A DNA stretch of 64,000 bases from Euphorbia lathyris (GCF_963576675.1 NC_088915.1:42623501-42687500), one strand, 5' to 3'. Shown: positions 46,039 through 58,273, counted from the stretch's first letter. A program made the numbers and translations. The notes: generated by a model from the sequence alone, not told the origin.

Positions 46039-48000
46039 TCAAAACCTGGAGGTTGATTTACATAAACCTCCTCGTTTATTAACTCCATTAAGAAATGCAC
46101 TTTTGACATCCATTTGGAATAATTTAAAATTCATGTAAGATGCATATGCACATAATATTCTAATTGCCTCTAGCCTCGCCACTGGGGCAAAGGTCTCACC
46201 GTAGTCAATACCTTCTTGCTGACTGTAGCCCTGAGCTACAAGTCTTGCTTTGTTTCTGACCACGTTTCCTTGTTCATCCAGCTTGTTCCTGAAGACCCAT
46301 CTTGTTCCAATGGTCTTTTGGCTCCTTGGATGTGGCACTAGCTCCCATACATTATTCCTCCTGAATTGGTCGAGTTCCTCTTGCATGGCATTCATCCAGA
46401 ATTCGTCATGCTCAGCTTCAGCAAAGTTCTTCGGCTCCTGAACTGAGACGAAGGCTACATTGCCGAGATACTTCCTGAGTTGATTCCTTGTCATCAGGGT
46501 ATTTCCAGCTGAGTCAAGAATTGCATTTTCTGAATGCCCTCTTGGGACTCTTATCTCCTTGGGTAGATTCGTGTCTTGTTCTATTCGTGTTTCAACATTC
46601 TCTGCAGAAGTAGATTGGTCAGTGAAAACAATTTTAGGTTCACTCTTACTCTTGGTCAGCCGTTTTGTGAAGGACTCAGTAGCTGGTTCTTGATCAGCAG
46701 GTGCTGAGTTTGGTTCATCTTCTATCAGCGGCTGGTATCTTCCTGCAGGGTCAGTTTCATCGAATTGCACATGTATAGACTCTTCTAATACTTGGGTTCT
46801 CTTATTAAAAACTCTGTATGCTTTGCTGTTTGTTGAGTAGCCTAGAAAGATAGCCTCATCAGTTTTTGAATCAAATTTGGCTAAGCTATCTTTGGTATTT
46901 AAAATGAAACATCTACAGCCAAAGGCACGAAAGTATCCAATATTGGGCTTTCGTCCTTTCCAAAGTTCATAAGGGGTTTTCTTAAGTATAGGTCTAACTA
47001 GAGCCCTATTGAGAATATAGCATGCTGTGTTAACAACTTCTCCCCAAAAATACTTTGGAAGCCTATGCTCATCCAGCATTGTCCTGGCTATTTCAACCAG
47101 AGTTCTGTTCTTCCTTTCTACAACCCCATTTTGCTGAGGTGTTCTAGGAGCAGAAAAATTGTGGTCAATGCCGCTGGCTTCACAGAATTCAACAAACTTT
47201 TGGTTTTTGAATTCTCCACCGTTATCACTACGGATATGAGCTAATTTTAGGTCTTTTTCATTTTCAATTTTTCTAACCAAATTTGAAAATGTCTCAAAGG
47301 TCTCATCTTTGCTGGTCAGCAAGATAACCCACGTATACCGAGAGAAGTCATCTACAATGACCAGAGAAAATCTTCTTCCACCCAGACTCAGCAGCTGGAC
47401 TGGACCAAAGAGATCCAAGTGTAGTAACTCTAACGGACGTTTAGTTGAGACAATGTTTTTACTATGAAAAGATTGTTTGGTTTGTTTTCCAGCTTGGCAA
47501 GCGTGGCATAGTTGATCTTTTTGAAATTTAAGTTCAGGCAGTCCCTCAACCAATTGCTTTCTTGCTAATTTGGCCAGGAGGTCCATGCTTACATGACCAA
47601 GTCTCCTGTGCCATAGCCAGAAATTTTCTTCCTTTGTGACAAAGCATACAGTTTTTGAAAATTTCTTTTCTAGGTTCAGCATAAAGACGTTATCTATCCG
47701 AGGGGCAGTTAAAATCAACTCATTTGTTTTTCCCTCATATATTTTACATCCAGTATCATCAAATATAACTTTTCTCCCATTGTCACATAGCTGAGCTACG
47801 CTGAGTAAGTTATATTTGAGTCCGCTGACTAGGGAGACAGATTCAATAGTGGGATTGCCTCCAATGGTGCCTGATCCTACTATCTTACCCTTTCTGTTGT
47901 CTCCAAAACTTACGCTTCCTCCTCGTTTACGTTCAAACGTGATGAACTGAGTTTCATCACCCGTCATATGCCTTAAGCATGCGCTGTCAATATACCACAT
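46039..48000 (-). CDS. pol: Copia-B protease, integrase and RT start
   Basis: A 653-codon open frame starting [16 protein letters not shown]. The protease active site is Asp-Ser-Ala. GAG-pre-integrase and HHCC domain ([19 protein letters not shown]) lie near residues 130-180. The integrase core has [17 protein letters not shown] and GVVERKNRT, then [15 protein letters not shown] and FRAFGCRCF, an acidic linker and the RT start [27 protein letters not shown], up to [13 protein letters not shown] +1 frameshift there ends the frame early. In the parent element this would be the middle of a larger polyprotein; Met 48000 may not be a true start, since gag lies just upstream in another frame. Confidence 0.88.
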   Translation of the reverse strand: MWYIDSACLRHMTGDETQFITFERKRGGSVSFGDNRKGKIVGSGTIGGNPTIESVSLVSGLKYNLLSVAQLCDNGRKVIFDDTGCKIYEGKTNELILTAPRIDNVFMLNLEKKFSKTVCFVTKEENFWLWHRRLGHVSMDLLAKLARKQLVEGLPELKFQKDQLCHACQAGKQTKQSFHSKNIVSTKRPLELLHLDLFGPVQLLSLGGRRFSLVIVDDFSRYTWVILLTSKDETFETFSNLVRKIENEKDLKLAHIRSDNGGEFKNQKFVEFCEASGIDHNFSAPRTPQQNGVVERKNRTLVEIARTMLDEHRLPKYFWGEVVNTACYILNRALVRPILKKTPYELWKGRKPNIGYFRAFGCRCFILNTKDSLAKFDSKTDEAIFLGYSTNSKAYRVFNKRTQVLEESIHVQFDETDPAGRYQPLIEDEPNSAPADQEPATESFTKRLTKSKSEPKIVFTDQSTSAENVETRIEQDTNLPKEIRVPRGHSENAILDSAGNTLMTRNQLRKYLGNVAFVSVQEPKNFAEAEHDEFWMNAMQEELDQFRRNNVWELVPHPRSQKTIGTRWVFRNKLDEQGNVVRNKARLVAQGYSQQEGIDYGETFAPVARLEAIRILCAYASYMNFKLFQMDVKSAFLNGVNKRGGLCKSTSRF

Positions 48001-48041
48001 TTTTTACTTCTCGGCACATCTCAGGCTTACCTGCATTGTGA

Positions 48042-49797
48042 TCAGTTTCCTTTAGGTGCCCAATTCTTTTTGGGTCCTGGCTTGTTAGGTTCAACAGGTA
48101 AAGCATCATATTTTATTTTGTGGCGACATATATTGACAGTATGGCCACTTTTTTCCACAGAAGTCACAACTGACCTTCTGTTTAGGATTCTTTACTGACT
48201 TGTCAGCACCCCAGTGCTGAGCGTGCCAGCACACCTTAGTGGTGTGTCCTAACTTCCCACAAAAGTCACACTGGACTCTACGCTGGGGATTTCGTCTCTG
48301 CTGAGTACCTTGGTACTGAGTACCTTGATACTGAGTTCTCAGAGGAGAATTGTTTTTGTTTGGAACCTTTAATTGGTTCTGGATGGTTGTGACGTCCTTC
48401 CTCAGTTTCTTTGAAACTGACTGGACTTCAGAGACAGACTCATGAATGACTTTCATATTTTCATGCAGAACTGAGTTGTCCTGAAGAAGGTATCTGAGGT
48501 CACTTAGTTTGACCTCTTCTACTTCATCACAGCGCCGACTGAGTGCTTTAATCTTCTTGTTACACTTTTTGACAAGTGTATAGAGATCACTCAGGGAATT
48601 ACCCATTTCATTTCTGAGTTGAGAGAGTGAGATTACCTCATTATATTGCTCTTCATTATCCGACTCATCAGATTGGTCAGCATGCTCAGAAATGCATGGC
48701 TCAGCAAGTTTGTCAGCCATGAAGCATATCTTCGCTGACTCTGTGGCCTCAGCTTCAGTTGATGAAGAATCATCACTGTCACTCCAAGTTGCCACCATTG
48801 CCTTTTTGCCATTCTTTTTGTCTTTCCTCAGCGTTGGGCAGCTTGACTTGATGTGGCCAGTTTGATGGCACTCAAAGCATGTAATGGGCTTTGAGATGTC
48901 CTTTTTGTATTTGCTGTCGCTTGAGTCAGCCTTATACTTATCAAACTTTCTATAAGGCTTTTTGGAGTATTTGTCATTTCTTTTGAACAGCCTCTTCATT
49001 TTTCTTGTGCACATAGCCATCTCCTCATTGTCAGTTGAGCCATCATCAGTTGAGTCAGCTTTCATGACAAGTGACTTTTGCTTCTTGTCGTCGGATTTTT
49101 CCTTCACCTCGAAATTCTTCATAGATATCTCATGGGTCAGCAGTGAGCCGATGAGTTCATCATATTTGTAGGTGGTTAAATCCTGAGCTTCTTCAACGGC
49201 TGTCTTCTTGGTTTGCCAGTCTTTAGGAAGACTCCTGAGTATCTTTTTGACTTGTTCTTCCTCAGTGAAGATTTTTCCAAGTCTTTTGAGCTCATTTATG
49301 ATGTTGGTGAATCTTGCATTCATTTCAGAAATCCCCTCATCATTGTTCATTTCGAACAGCTCGTACAGTCTCATATGCTGGTTCACCTTGGACTCCTTCA
49401 CCTTGTTGGTTCCTTCGTAGGTGACCTCCAGCTTCTTCCAGATCTCCTGTGCTGACTCACAACCTGATATTTTGTTGTATTCTGCAGCATCCAGCGCACA
49501 GTGAAGCATATTTATAGCCGAAGCATGATTTTGTAGCTTCTTGAGACCATCCTCTGTCCATTCAACCTCAGCTTTTAAAACTGACTGGCCAGCAACAACT
49601 TTCACAGGTACAAACGAGCCTTGGACTATAGATAGCCAGGCACTCATGTTTGTAGCTTGAATGAAGTTCTTCATCCTATTCTTCCAAAAGGTATAGTTTG
49701 ACCCGAAGAATAGGGGAGGCCTAGTAATGGACAGCCCCTCAGGTAATATCTGAGTTGTCTGGTTTCCAGGGAGAAACCGAGTGCTATTTTCGCCCAT
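48042..49797 (-). pseudogene. gag: Copia-B gag (late frameshift)
   Basis: Starts at ATG 49797 (MGENSTRFLPGNQTTQ), 46 bases from the PBS as in Copia-C. Capsid region (FGSNYTFWKNRM, LRSLPKDWQ), knuckle CFECHQTGHIKSSC, acidic and coiled-coil region, a short repeat of TQYQG, a second knuckle CDFCGKLGHTTKVC, then a third that begins CDFCGKK and is broken by an extra base in a T-run (plus strand near 48150). The restored frame would end at 48042, in the same Pro-Lys-rich tail as Copia-C. The protein up to the break is about 550 residues and otherwise intact. Confidence 0.9.
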
Positions 49798-49843
49798 GGT
49801 ATGGATCAACTCAAGGTTGTTAGACCTTTAGCAATGAACTTTT

Positions 49844-49857
49844 TGGCTCTGATACCA
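49844..49857 (-). other. Primer binding site, tRNA-iMet (Copia-B)
   Basis: Minus strand TGGTATCAGAGCCA, complementary to initiator tRNA-Met, two bases from the 5' LTR. Confidence 0.95.
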
Positions 49858-49859
49858 CT

Positions 49860-51206
49860 TGTTGGTCCCTTGTTTAGTTGCAAGTATAGTTCCAAGGGGG
49901 GGGGGGGTTAGGAACTATTCAAACTTTTTACAGTTTAAGCAGACTTCTTTTCCTAAAGAAAAGGTTTGAACAGCAGCGCTGAGTAAACAGCAAGATACTG
50001 GCTTAGTCAACAAGTGACTAGGTCAGTTTCTTAGCTTGAGTCAGGAGATAGCACTTAGAGTATATTCCTGAGCTCTTACGTTTTAATGCGCACAACTCAA
50101 CTTGACCTCTTGACTTGGTCAGTTTTGATTGTTTAAGCAAGCAATATAAATAAGGAGTCAAAGGTTTAGAAATACTTCACTCAGCAGATTTATCCAGGTT
50201 CGGCTTCTTCTAAGCCTACGTCCTGTCCCCGGAACACGTCCGAGATTTCAAATCCTCTACTGAGCTCTTTAAAGGTAGAGCCTCAAACCTTTTACAATAT
50301 CAGCAATTGAGTATGACAAGAGTACCTTCCTCTATACTTCTACTCAATCCTAATCTCTCTACTGAGTACTTAAAACCGAGTACTCAGCCTCTCCTTTCTA
50401 TCTCTAGAAATGATTAAGATTTGTCCTAAACAACAATTGCTAGAACACCTTAGATGATTGAAGATCAATCACTCTAGACTTTTACACAGATATGAAATTG
50501 TAGTGTAAGATTTGCTTTGCTTTTGGATGCAGAACTTTTATATGCTTTTGGTCAGCGTAACGGCTTTTGCTCAAAGTTCTGTATGTAATGAGGATTCTGA
50601 AAGCTTTATTTATAGAGAGCTATGAGGGCATCTGGTTATTTCGAATTTCGAAATAACCGTTGGAGGGGAAACGGCTTCATGTCGTTTTCACTCAGTCTGT
50701 TCAGCAGTTCTCTTAGCCAATCAGATTCCAGCATCTTCTGTTCTTCGGTCAGTGTGGCAGTATGTTCCTCCAATTCAGGTAATGTCAAACAGACAGCTTC
50801 CTGCGTCTTCTGTTCTTTACTGAAAGAGGAAATACTTTGTCTGGAAGTTGCCTTGTGCTCAGCGGCTGTCTTGTACATTTTGTCGAGACAGCTCAGCAGC
50901 TTCTTACCGAAGTTGTCTACGTGGATCTTCTGGATCCTTCTTTGCTCGGCTGCGTTTCAACACTCAACGGCAGCGTTTTGTAATACGCGGGCTGAGTGGT
51001 CTTGGCCTTGTTTGACTTGGGCTTTGACTTTTATATAGGGCTTGGGCCTTATGATCTTTATGTCTTATAACAATTATAAACTCAACATTGAACAAAACAC
51101 ATTAGTAACAATAAATCAAAGCATTTAGACTTAGTGTGTTACACAATATTTAATTGTACTTAAATAATTTTGTCAAATCAAAATCCTGTGGAAAGGTGTT
51201 TCAACA
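49860..51206 (-). repeat. Copia-B 5' LTR
   Basis: 1,347 bp. Contains a promoter region: minus-strand TATA CTCTATAAATAAAG (50604-50617) and, 16 bases upstream of it, a perfect 25-nt palindrome (50634-50658) with 12-nt arms GGTTATTTCGAA and a one-base centre. The other LTR has one base changed in this palindrome. Confidence 0.95.
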
Positions 51207-52570
51207 CTTAAGATTGTCCTTGACAACAATCCAGTGACCATCACTTGGATTGACCTATAATTGACTTTGTCATGCTTAAAGTAACAATGATGTTAGGTCT
51301 AGTGCGAAACGCTTTGAGCACTTTGTCAATGCATTTAGACTGGGAGGGGTCAAGCAGTCTTTTTAATCTTAGATCTTAATCTTTAAGATGTAAGCTGCTT
51401 CTCCTAAGTCTATTATGGAGAATTTTATCTGATAACCAATTGCAGTGTAGCTATGTCGTTCCCATTAGTAGAATATCATCGAAATGTCATACTAAGTAAA
51501 CGACCAAGCTCCCACTAGTTTACATGTAAAGACTCATACGAGCTCCTAATAGTTTACATGTATAGGTTTGCAAGAGTCTCCTCATAAGTTGTAGGTTCAT
51601 CGTCTAATACTTGAACCTCTTCGTTATCTCCCACTAGAAATTCAAATCTCTTTAGGATTTCATCGGCTCCCACTAGAAATCCAAATCTCTTAGGGATTTT
51701 GATGAACTTGTCCAGACCTATGAGTTAGTAATGTCACCAGTGTCTCATTTTGTGAGACAGATTCGTGTTCCACCATCGCTTCCGCTATTTCAGCCTATCC
51801 TTCCTTTTGAACTTCATCAAGTTCAATTTCGCTTTCTATTTGTGTTTCTAGAAGAAACTCTTTCTTTAGAAGTATAGCGTCTTTGGATACTGTTACTTTC
51901 GATCATCTGGATGATAGAAGTAATATCCTACTTTTCTTTCGGATATTCAATGAATAAGTATTTATCAGATTTAGAATCTAGCTTATCTGATGTTATGTGT
52001 TTAACATATGCTGACCACCCCTAAACTCTCATAAAAGAGAAACTGGGTTTCTTTTTCCATGAACAATTTAAATGGAATAGAACTGGCGGATTTTGTGGAT
52101 ACTCGGTTTAAGGTACATAAGGCGGTTTCCAAGGTGTAGCCCTAGAACATCTTTGGAAGAGAGGTTACGCTCATCATGGATTGTACTATATCTAATAGAG
52201 TACAATTTCTCCTTTTAGATACATTGTGGTGTATATGGAGGAGTCCATTGTGAATGAATCCATATTCATTTGAACTTTCTCAAAAAGCTTCTGACTTATG
52301 CTTCATCAAGAAGATGTATCAATATCTGGTATGATCATCTAATGAAGTGACTGAACCTTTTCTTTACTTGTGTTGATATATGACTAACTACATCTGAATG
52401 TACTAGTCCTAGAGTGTCAGATACACATTCTCCTTTATTGCTAAAGGGTGTCATTTGTCATCTTTGCCTTTAAACAAGACTTACATGTGTCTTTTGTTTA
52501 TATGGCCTAGCTGAAATTCCCACAAGTAGGTTGAATTATCTATCTTTTAATTTCAAATGTAAAAGCACCA
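51207..52570 (-). pseudogene. Copia-A integrase and RT remains
   Basis: Minus strand, read through many stops. It shows HSDV near 52380, TPPYTPQ near 52225, a LLDIVQSMMS-like stretch near 52190, DLGEAAYIL near 51400 and ILKYLR at the Copia-B insertion point. The usual RT catalytic part is not seen, so an internal deletion is likely. Confidence 0.7.
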
Positions 52571-53135
52571 TCTTGACCCGTCTTCTAGAGAGAGTCTAAG
52601 TACTTCTTACAGTTCTTCTTCCATTCCTTATATTGGTGGCATTCCCTACTTGCTTTTATTGACTTGGGTTCTTTAGAATTGGGAAACTTCCATTTTCTCT
52701 CGTGAGATCCCTCAATACCAAGTGCTGACATCACTTTCTTAAGATTTGGGCTCAACTGACTTGAGCATATTCAAGAGCTCTTCTATAGAGGTCTTTGAGA
52801 TTATTCATGATGAGCTTATGAATAAATCTTCAGGAGGGATCGCAGAACTAAGTCGACACTTAATTCAAATCTAATACTAGAAAGATTCGGTGATGTAGTC
52901 AATCATCTTGACACAAAGTGTCATAGCTGCAAGTGTGATACATCCTATACGTTCGTCATCTGATTGGTGTTTCCAGTAAACATCAATCTTTTTGACAGGA
53001 GCATCATCTACTAGGGCATTGGGCATCGACATGCCCAATCTTCTCGAACTTCAAAACAATTTTGAGTTTGCCAAAGTAGTTGGTGAATTTTGAACTATTC
53101 AATTTGTTATCGGTTAAAATATTATGTAGATCCAT
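52571..53135 (-). pseudogene. Copia-A gag remains
   Basis: ATG at 53135 starts MDLHNILTDNKLNSSKF, a Copia gag N-terminus. The rest is readable only in pieces with several stops, and no zinc knuckle is left in frame. Confidence 0.7.
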
Positions 53136-55586
53136 TTTAGATATGATGATTCAGAGTATTTACTTTAACTTGAGAGTGAGATAGAGTGACGTATGTTTAT
53201 TCATTTGCTTTAAAGTATATCAATTTAAAATTATAGGCCCTTTAATTTTATTCTAAATTGCTCCCACTATTTTGCCAAATTAATAACCCTCCATATTAAT
53301 TCGAAGAATTTCACAAATCCTTTAGTGAGCTAGGATCCTAACTCCTGAAATTTCACCTTGAGTTTACCCAACAAGCTAGTCTCATTTGTTAGGTAGATTC
53401 GTGTAATCAATCATATCAACAATGCGATTCCTAGGTTATTGGGTTACTAACCACATTAGTAACTAATATGTATTCATATTAATCCCAACCATATTGCCCA
53501 TTAGTTTATAACAACATGAGTTTACCCATCCAATTATCATAATCTAATTTAAGTATTACCCCATATTCGTGAAAACAATTTTCGATAATTCAGGTGTTAC
53601 CATAAGACCCCGAGCTTGAGTTTACTCAACAATCCAAATGCCCCCAGTACTGCCGGCTGAATTATAATATTAGGGAGGGGCAACCGATTTTAATAACTTG
53701 CTTATTTACTTAACTTTTGATTAGCGAGGGATTTTTATTTTAAGACTCATAATCTAACCTAGTCTTGATTTGCTTTAGCATACATCAGACAAATACAATT
53801 TACATTGGTAGTTATGGACATATCATCTAAATTATTCTGTTGAGCCAGAAACGGAATAAAGGTCACCCTAGGGTAAATACTAACTATTACATATTTATCC
53901 TCCACGTCCTCCGTCTTTTCCTTGGCGCCTTGAAATTACATCAACATCAATTTCTATATTACTAGAGAATACTTCAACTAATTTGAAGGGACTTGGATGA
54001 AAAGAGAAAATACAATAGATAGTAGATAAGGCAGGACACGCAGGTCCTATTTTCCAAAAACACCAAAAGACTAAATAACTATTATAGAGGGTCCAAATAT
54101 GTCCATAACTCCAAACATGCAAAGACTCAATTAAATAAATTTAATTGGTTGATTACATAAACCCTTTATGTAATATTTAAGTTAATCAAATTAAACCTTT
54201 AGATTAATTACATTTTCAATTTAGTCCTTTAATTAACTTTACTATCAAATTAACCTTTAATTAATTTTGTATTATCTATATTTTATTCTAATTAAAATAT
54301 ATCAAATATAAACTTAATTAGACACTTCAAAATACAACTATACAAAATATTAATTATTTGTGTTCAATTATTTTACCAAGATTATTTAACGTGTTTAATT
54401 CAACCATATCACATACAAATAATTAAACTTTGTAAATTCAATTCAAGAACACAAAACTTTTAAGACGAGAGATTATACATCATTGTGCTTAATCGTTTTA
54501 CCAAAACCGTTTAACGCGATTAACTAATATATCAAGTATATTTATTAAGCACAAAACGGTTTGCAAAATCAAATTAAAACACATACCATTACCATATCCT
54601 TTTATTAATTATAACAATTAATAAATTTATAAGGGCCGATTCGTTGTTCCTAAATTTTAATTTTGTATCAATGAAATAGTTTATCTAATTAACCGTATCA
54701 AAACATCTTAATTAGACAAATGAATTCAATCTATACAATTTAAAATAGACAACGATTAAATCATGTGGATCAATTAATTCTATATATTTTAATTTTAATT
54801 TTCACAAAATCCAAAGTATTTAGGACAAATTAAAATTGGCAACCAAATGTGACGGGGACGAAAACTGGGTTCGTCCGTGTCGTGGATCTTATCCGCGAAA
54901 TTGAGAGTCCAACTCTCAAGGGAGTCGGACTCAGGAAAGGGAGTTGGACATTGTCCAACTCCTGGACTATGTCCAATTCTTCAAAGAAGAGTTGGACATA
55001 GTCCAACTGCTGTGTTCGAATACAGCAGATAATTTTGTATTCGAACACAGCTTCAATTTATTTTTTATTTTTATTTTTTTTAAATCAAAAACTTTAATTG
55101 ATTTTCAAATCAAAACTTTTGATCGATTCTGTTTTATATAAACTAAAACTCTGTTTTAAATCAAAACTCTTTTAATTAAAAACTTAAATTTTAATTTCGA
55201 ATATATATATAACTCAGTTTATATTTATATAACCTTTTTCAAATATATATCTAATTAATCGATTCTAACCGTTTCGTTTAAATCATTTTAACAAAATCAA
55301 AATTTTCAAAGATTAATCGAATTAACTCTTTTAACGATTCAAACGGTTAAACCCTTAATCCACAAAACACGTATATCACATATACAAACATTATTTTAAT
55401 CAATCGTTTAATTCTGCAAACCGCTTTGCTAATTAACCGAATCATAAAACATTTTAATCTTATTTTAACCATTTATCTTTAGATTAATTAACCAAATCAA
55501 ATTTATTAATTAACCTAACAATAAATCTATTCAATCTGATTGAAAACCCTTTTATTTTCATATATGAAATAACGGATTTAACGCAT
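53136..55586 (-). other. Copia-A long AT-rich leader
   Basis: About 2.45 kb between PBS and gag without convincing ORFs. It is strongly AT-rich and holds a compact hairpin cluster (54901-55051). Confidence 0.7.
54901..55051. repeat. Five consecutive hairpins in the Copia-A leader
   Basis: 54901-54919 has 8-bp arms and loop CCA. 54922-54932 has 5-bp arms. 54940-54962 has 10-bp arms and a 3-nt loop. 54964-55004 has 18-bp arms with one possible G-U pair and loop CAAAG. 55009-55051 has perfect 15-bp arms and a 13-nt loop. They are almost back to back. Confidence 0.9.
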
Positions 55587-55598
55587 GCTCTGATACCA
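55587..55598 (-). other. Primer binding site, tRNA-iMet (Copia-A)
   Basis: Minus strand TGGTATCAGAGC, one base from the LTR end CCTTCA. Confidence 0.9.
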
Positions 55599-55599
55599 C

Positions 55600-58273
55600 T
55601 GAAGGAAAATAAGCAAACGTTTGGCAGCGGAAATATAAATTTTTTACCTATTTCCTTTTTCCAAGATCCATTAATCGTTATTTCATATAAAGAGGGATAG
55701 AACGAAATACCTTTATGACGATCTATCTACCGTTGCAAACGAAGTGCCCACAACTTCAAAAAGATGGAATCTGTCAACCAATCTGTCACCTACCCGAACA
55801 GACCTTCCAGACCACCGAACGACAATCCCAACGGTGGAAACGTGGAAGAATATGTCTAGAAGCTCCTGTCCAAAAATCGCGACGATACGACGGTTCAATC
55901 TCCGGGAATCCGCAAAATCGTGAACTGACCTGATGTAGGAGGAACAAGAACGAATTTCTCCCTTTTGTTTGCCTTTTCTTCTTTCATGAGCACAACAAAA
56001 CAAACAAGTAAACGATTAGAATTCAACCGATGAATAGCAACCAAAATAGATTGTCTCTAATTAATCAACACAAGATCAAGGAGTAAAAGAAAAAAGATGA
56101 AGTCAATTGATTCGGAAACAAGCGGTGAAAGACGATCCACTACAGTAGGGGTCGAAAATTCTCTCTCTCCGGGATAGCAAGGGTGGCCGAAATTTACCAC
56201 TAAGGGGGGTTTATATAGCCTCTTCCATCTAAACCCTAGTCAGATAGAATTAGGGTACTGAATAAAAATTTAATTCGGAATAAAACTCTTATTGTTATTA
56301 TCTGTAATTATATCTAAATATAAAGATAATAATAACTTATTAATAGGATAATAATAGAAGAAATTTAATCTCATTAAACCTCCTAACTTATTTATCCTAT
56401 AATTAATTTAATTCATAATCATAATCTAATTATAATTGTTTAAAAATAAATTAATTCCTTTATGTGACATAGCACATAAAATCGCCCCCCTTGTTACTGG
56501 GCCTTAGTGGACTCGGTTGGGCTTCCGTCAATTAATTAACATCTGTTTCTCTTTTGGGTTCCAGGTCTTATGTGTGACCCATTAGGTTCTTATTGCTTCT
56601 AGCCATATACAACTATTAAATTAATTTCTTAAAATTATATTTAATCTTTGTATAACGGAATGAGTACGCGAACTGTGATTGGCAGATCCGAAATATTCTC
56701 CCAGAGCTATAAGAAGACAGGTTGATTCTATCGTTGACCTTTCCGTATTAGTTACAGTATAATTCAATCCTTCATCAACTACATCCTTGAACAGAATCTT
56801 ATGACTATGGGCAATGTCAAGTCATATATAGCGATACGTTCGTTTTACTTGTACAGGCCGAGTTAACTCCAATTAGATAGGTTAAGTGAAATCTGCATTT
56901 CAAGTCTTAAGCTATCACCTTGCAAGGATTTAGAGTTAAGTCTTCCACAATCCTTGGACGTATCTCCCATTTATCAGGAGTGACAAATGCTCAATCCAAT
57001 GTATAACTATCCTGCAATTACTTCATGTGATACCCAACGTCTGCCGTACACACCCCAGAGTCATCCCTGTTATGGATCATGTTACAACAGGATCAAAGCA
57101 TCACATTCTATAATCCAGAATCACTAATTAACATTCCTTTGAGTCTTAGGATTACTTATACCTATTAATACCAATGAGATGAACAGGTGACAAGGATAAA
57201 TCTACCCATCCTGTTATCTCAAGTCGGGTCCCCAATCCTAATGAACCACGTTCATTGGATCCATGTAACTGTCCAGATATCTGCATATCTAAAGCTTGTG
57301 AGATCAGTGTAGGGCCCACGAGTTCACCAACAGCTCCACCATTAGTATGATATTGTCCGCTTTGGGCCAAGCCCGCACGGATTTGTTTTTGGGCTCCTTC
57401 CCAAAAGGCCTCATACTAATGTAGTTGGTGAACTTCCTTATAAACTATGCATCTCCCTTGTATCTTTCCGATGTGGGACTTGGGACTTGGGATGTATACC
57501 CAACAATCCTCCCCTCAGACTAAGGACCACAAGCCTCCCCTTCAGCGATAATCTGTCTAATCATCTTGTACCGCCGCCAACCCGCGAAACACGCCGCCTG
57601 ACCACCACAATGTCAGGAAGACTTTCGACACAAGGCACCAAGCACAGATTTCCCATCGCGAGGTCACACTGAGAGCCTCCCACATCTCCTTAGATCTCAT
57701 ACACATTCTCTCAGCCGAACCATTGGCTCTGATACCATTTGTAGGGCCCACGAGTTCACCAACAGCTCCACCATTAGTATGATATTGTCCGCTTTGGGCC
57801 AAGCCCGCACGGATTTGTTTTTGGGCTCCTTCCCAAAAGGCCTCATACTAATGTAGTTGGTGAACTTCCTTATAAACTATGCATCTCCCTTGTATCTTTC
57901 CGATGTGGGACTTGGGACTTGGGATGTATACCCAACAATCAGCTCTCTGTCTCGATAGAAAACATTGTTACATGCAAGTCTCAACAGTGTTATGTCAATC
58001 CCTATTCAAAACATATCACTTGACTTCGGGTGGTTTTAAGTTTATTAGTTTATTATAATGTTTCGTCTCACTTCATGCTTTTATAAACACTTTATAATCA
58101 CTTTAAATAAACTTAGGGATTTCCTTTTATTAGACTTATTTAGTTCTTTAAAAGAGGTTGCCTTTATACAGTTATGAAACCATATCTTATTAAAACAAAT
58201 GACATAAAGAACAATTCATTTACAGCTGGTTTATATCCTAGAACAATTGTCTATAGGACACTAAACCCCAACA
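55600..58273 (-). repeat. Copia-A 5' LTR, interrupted by a TRIM
   Basis: About 2.04 kb without the TRIM and its TSD. It matches 38017-40136 apart from the 76-bp segment and small changes (for example eight bases lost near 56950). Confidence 0.9.
57308..57937 (-). mobile_element. TRIM (terminal-repeat retrotransposon in miniature)
   Basis: 630 bp with perfect TSD ATCAG (57303-57307 and 57938-57942). LTRs at 57308-57505 and 57740-57937 are each 198 bp and appear identical. The internal part is 234 bp: a minus-strand PBS TGGTATCAGAGCCA (57724-57737), a PPT GAGGGGAGGAT (57506-57516) and no ORF. Each LTR contains an inverted repeat: AGTTCACCAAC and CATTAGTATGA near one end return inverted about 90 bases later. 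I saw no 5S rRNA-like promoter, so it is not evidently Cassandra. It depends on proteins of other elements to move. Confidence 0.93.

Larger units (their letters stand above)
40673..51206 (-). mobile_element. Copia-B: nearly complete Sirevirus-like Ty1/copia element
   Basis: 10,534 bp, perfect TSD CTTAA (40668-40672 and 51207-51211). LTRs are at 40673-42020 (3') and 49860-51206 (5'). They look almost identical, differing at a few bases and in a G-run. The order on the minus strand is PBS, gag, protease-integrase-RT-RNase H, third ORF, three purine tracts, LTR. A handful of frameshifts disable it. Relative of Copia-C but in opposite orientation. It is among the youngest insertions here. Confidence 0.95.
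38017..58273 (-). mobile_element. Copia-A: decayed Ty1/copia element with about 2.1-kb LTRs, carrying Copia-B and a TRIM
   Basis: The TSD TAAGT is perfect at 38012-38016 and 58274-58278. The 3' LTR is on the left (38017-40136) and the 5' LTR on the right (55600-58273). A tRNA-iMet PBS is at 55587-55598 and a PPT at 40137-40147. The internal region is only about 4.9 kb after removing Copia-B, with a long leader and a shortened gag-pol full of stops. It was inserted into an LTR of its own family. I do not assign a Copia lineage. Confidence 0.88.

Noticed and set aside
41436..51038. Two nearly identical 138-codon plus-strand ORFs (41436-41852 and 50622-51038)
   Set aside because: They are the same place in the two Copia-B LTRs, antisense to the element. 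Duplication comes from the LTRs, not from a gene.
57308..57937. Cassandra-type TRIM with 5S rRNA promoter
   Set aside because: No 5S-like internal promoter was seen in the LTR; assigned only as a generic TRIM.
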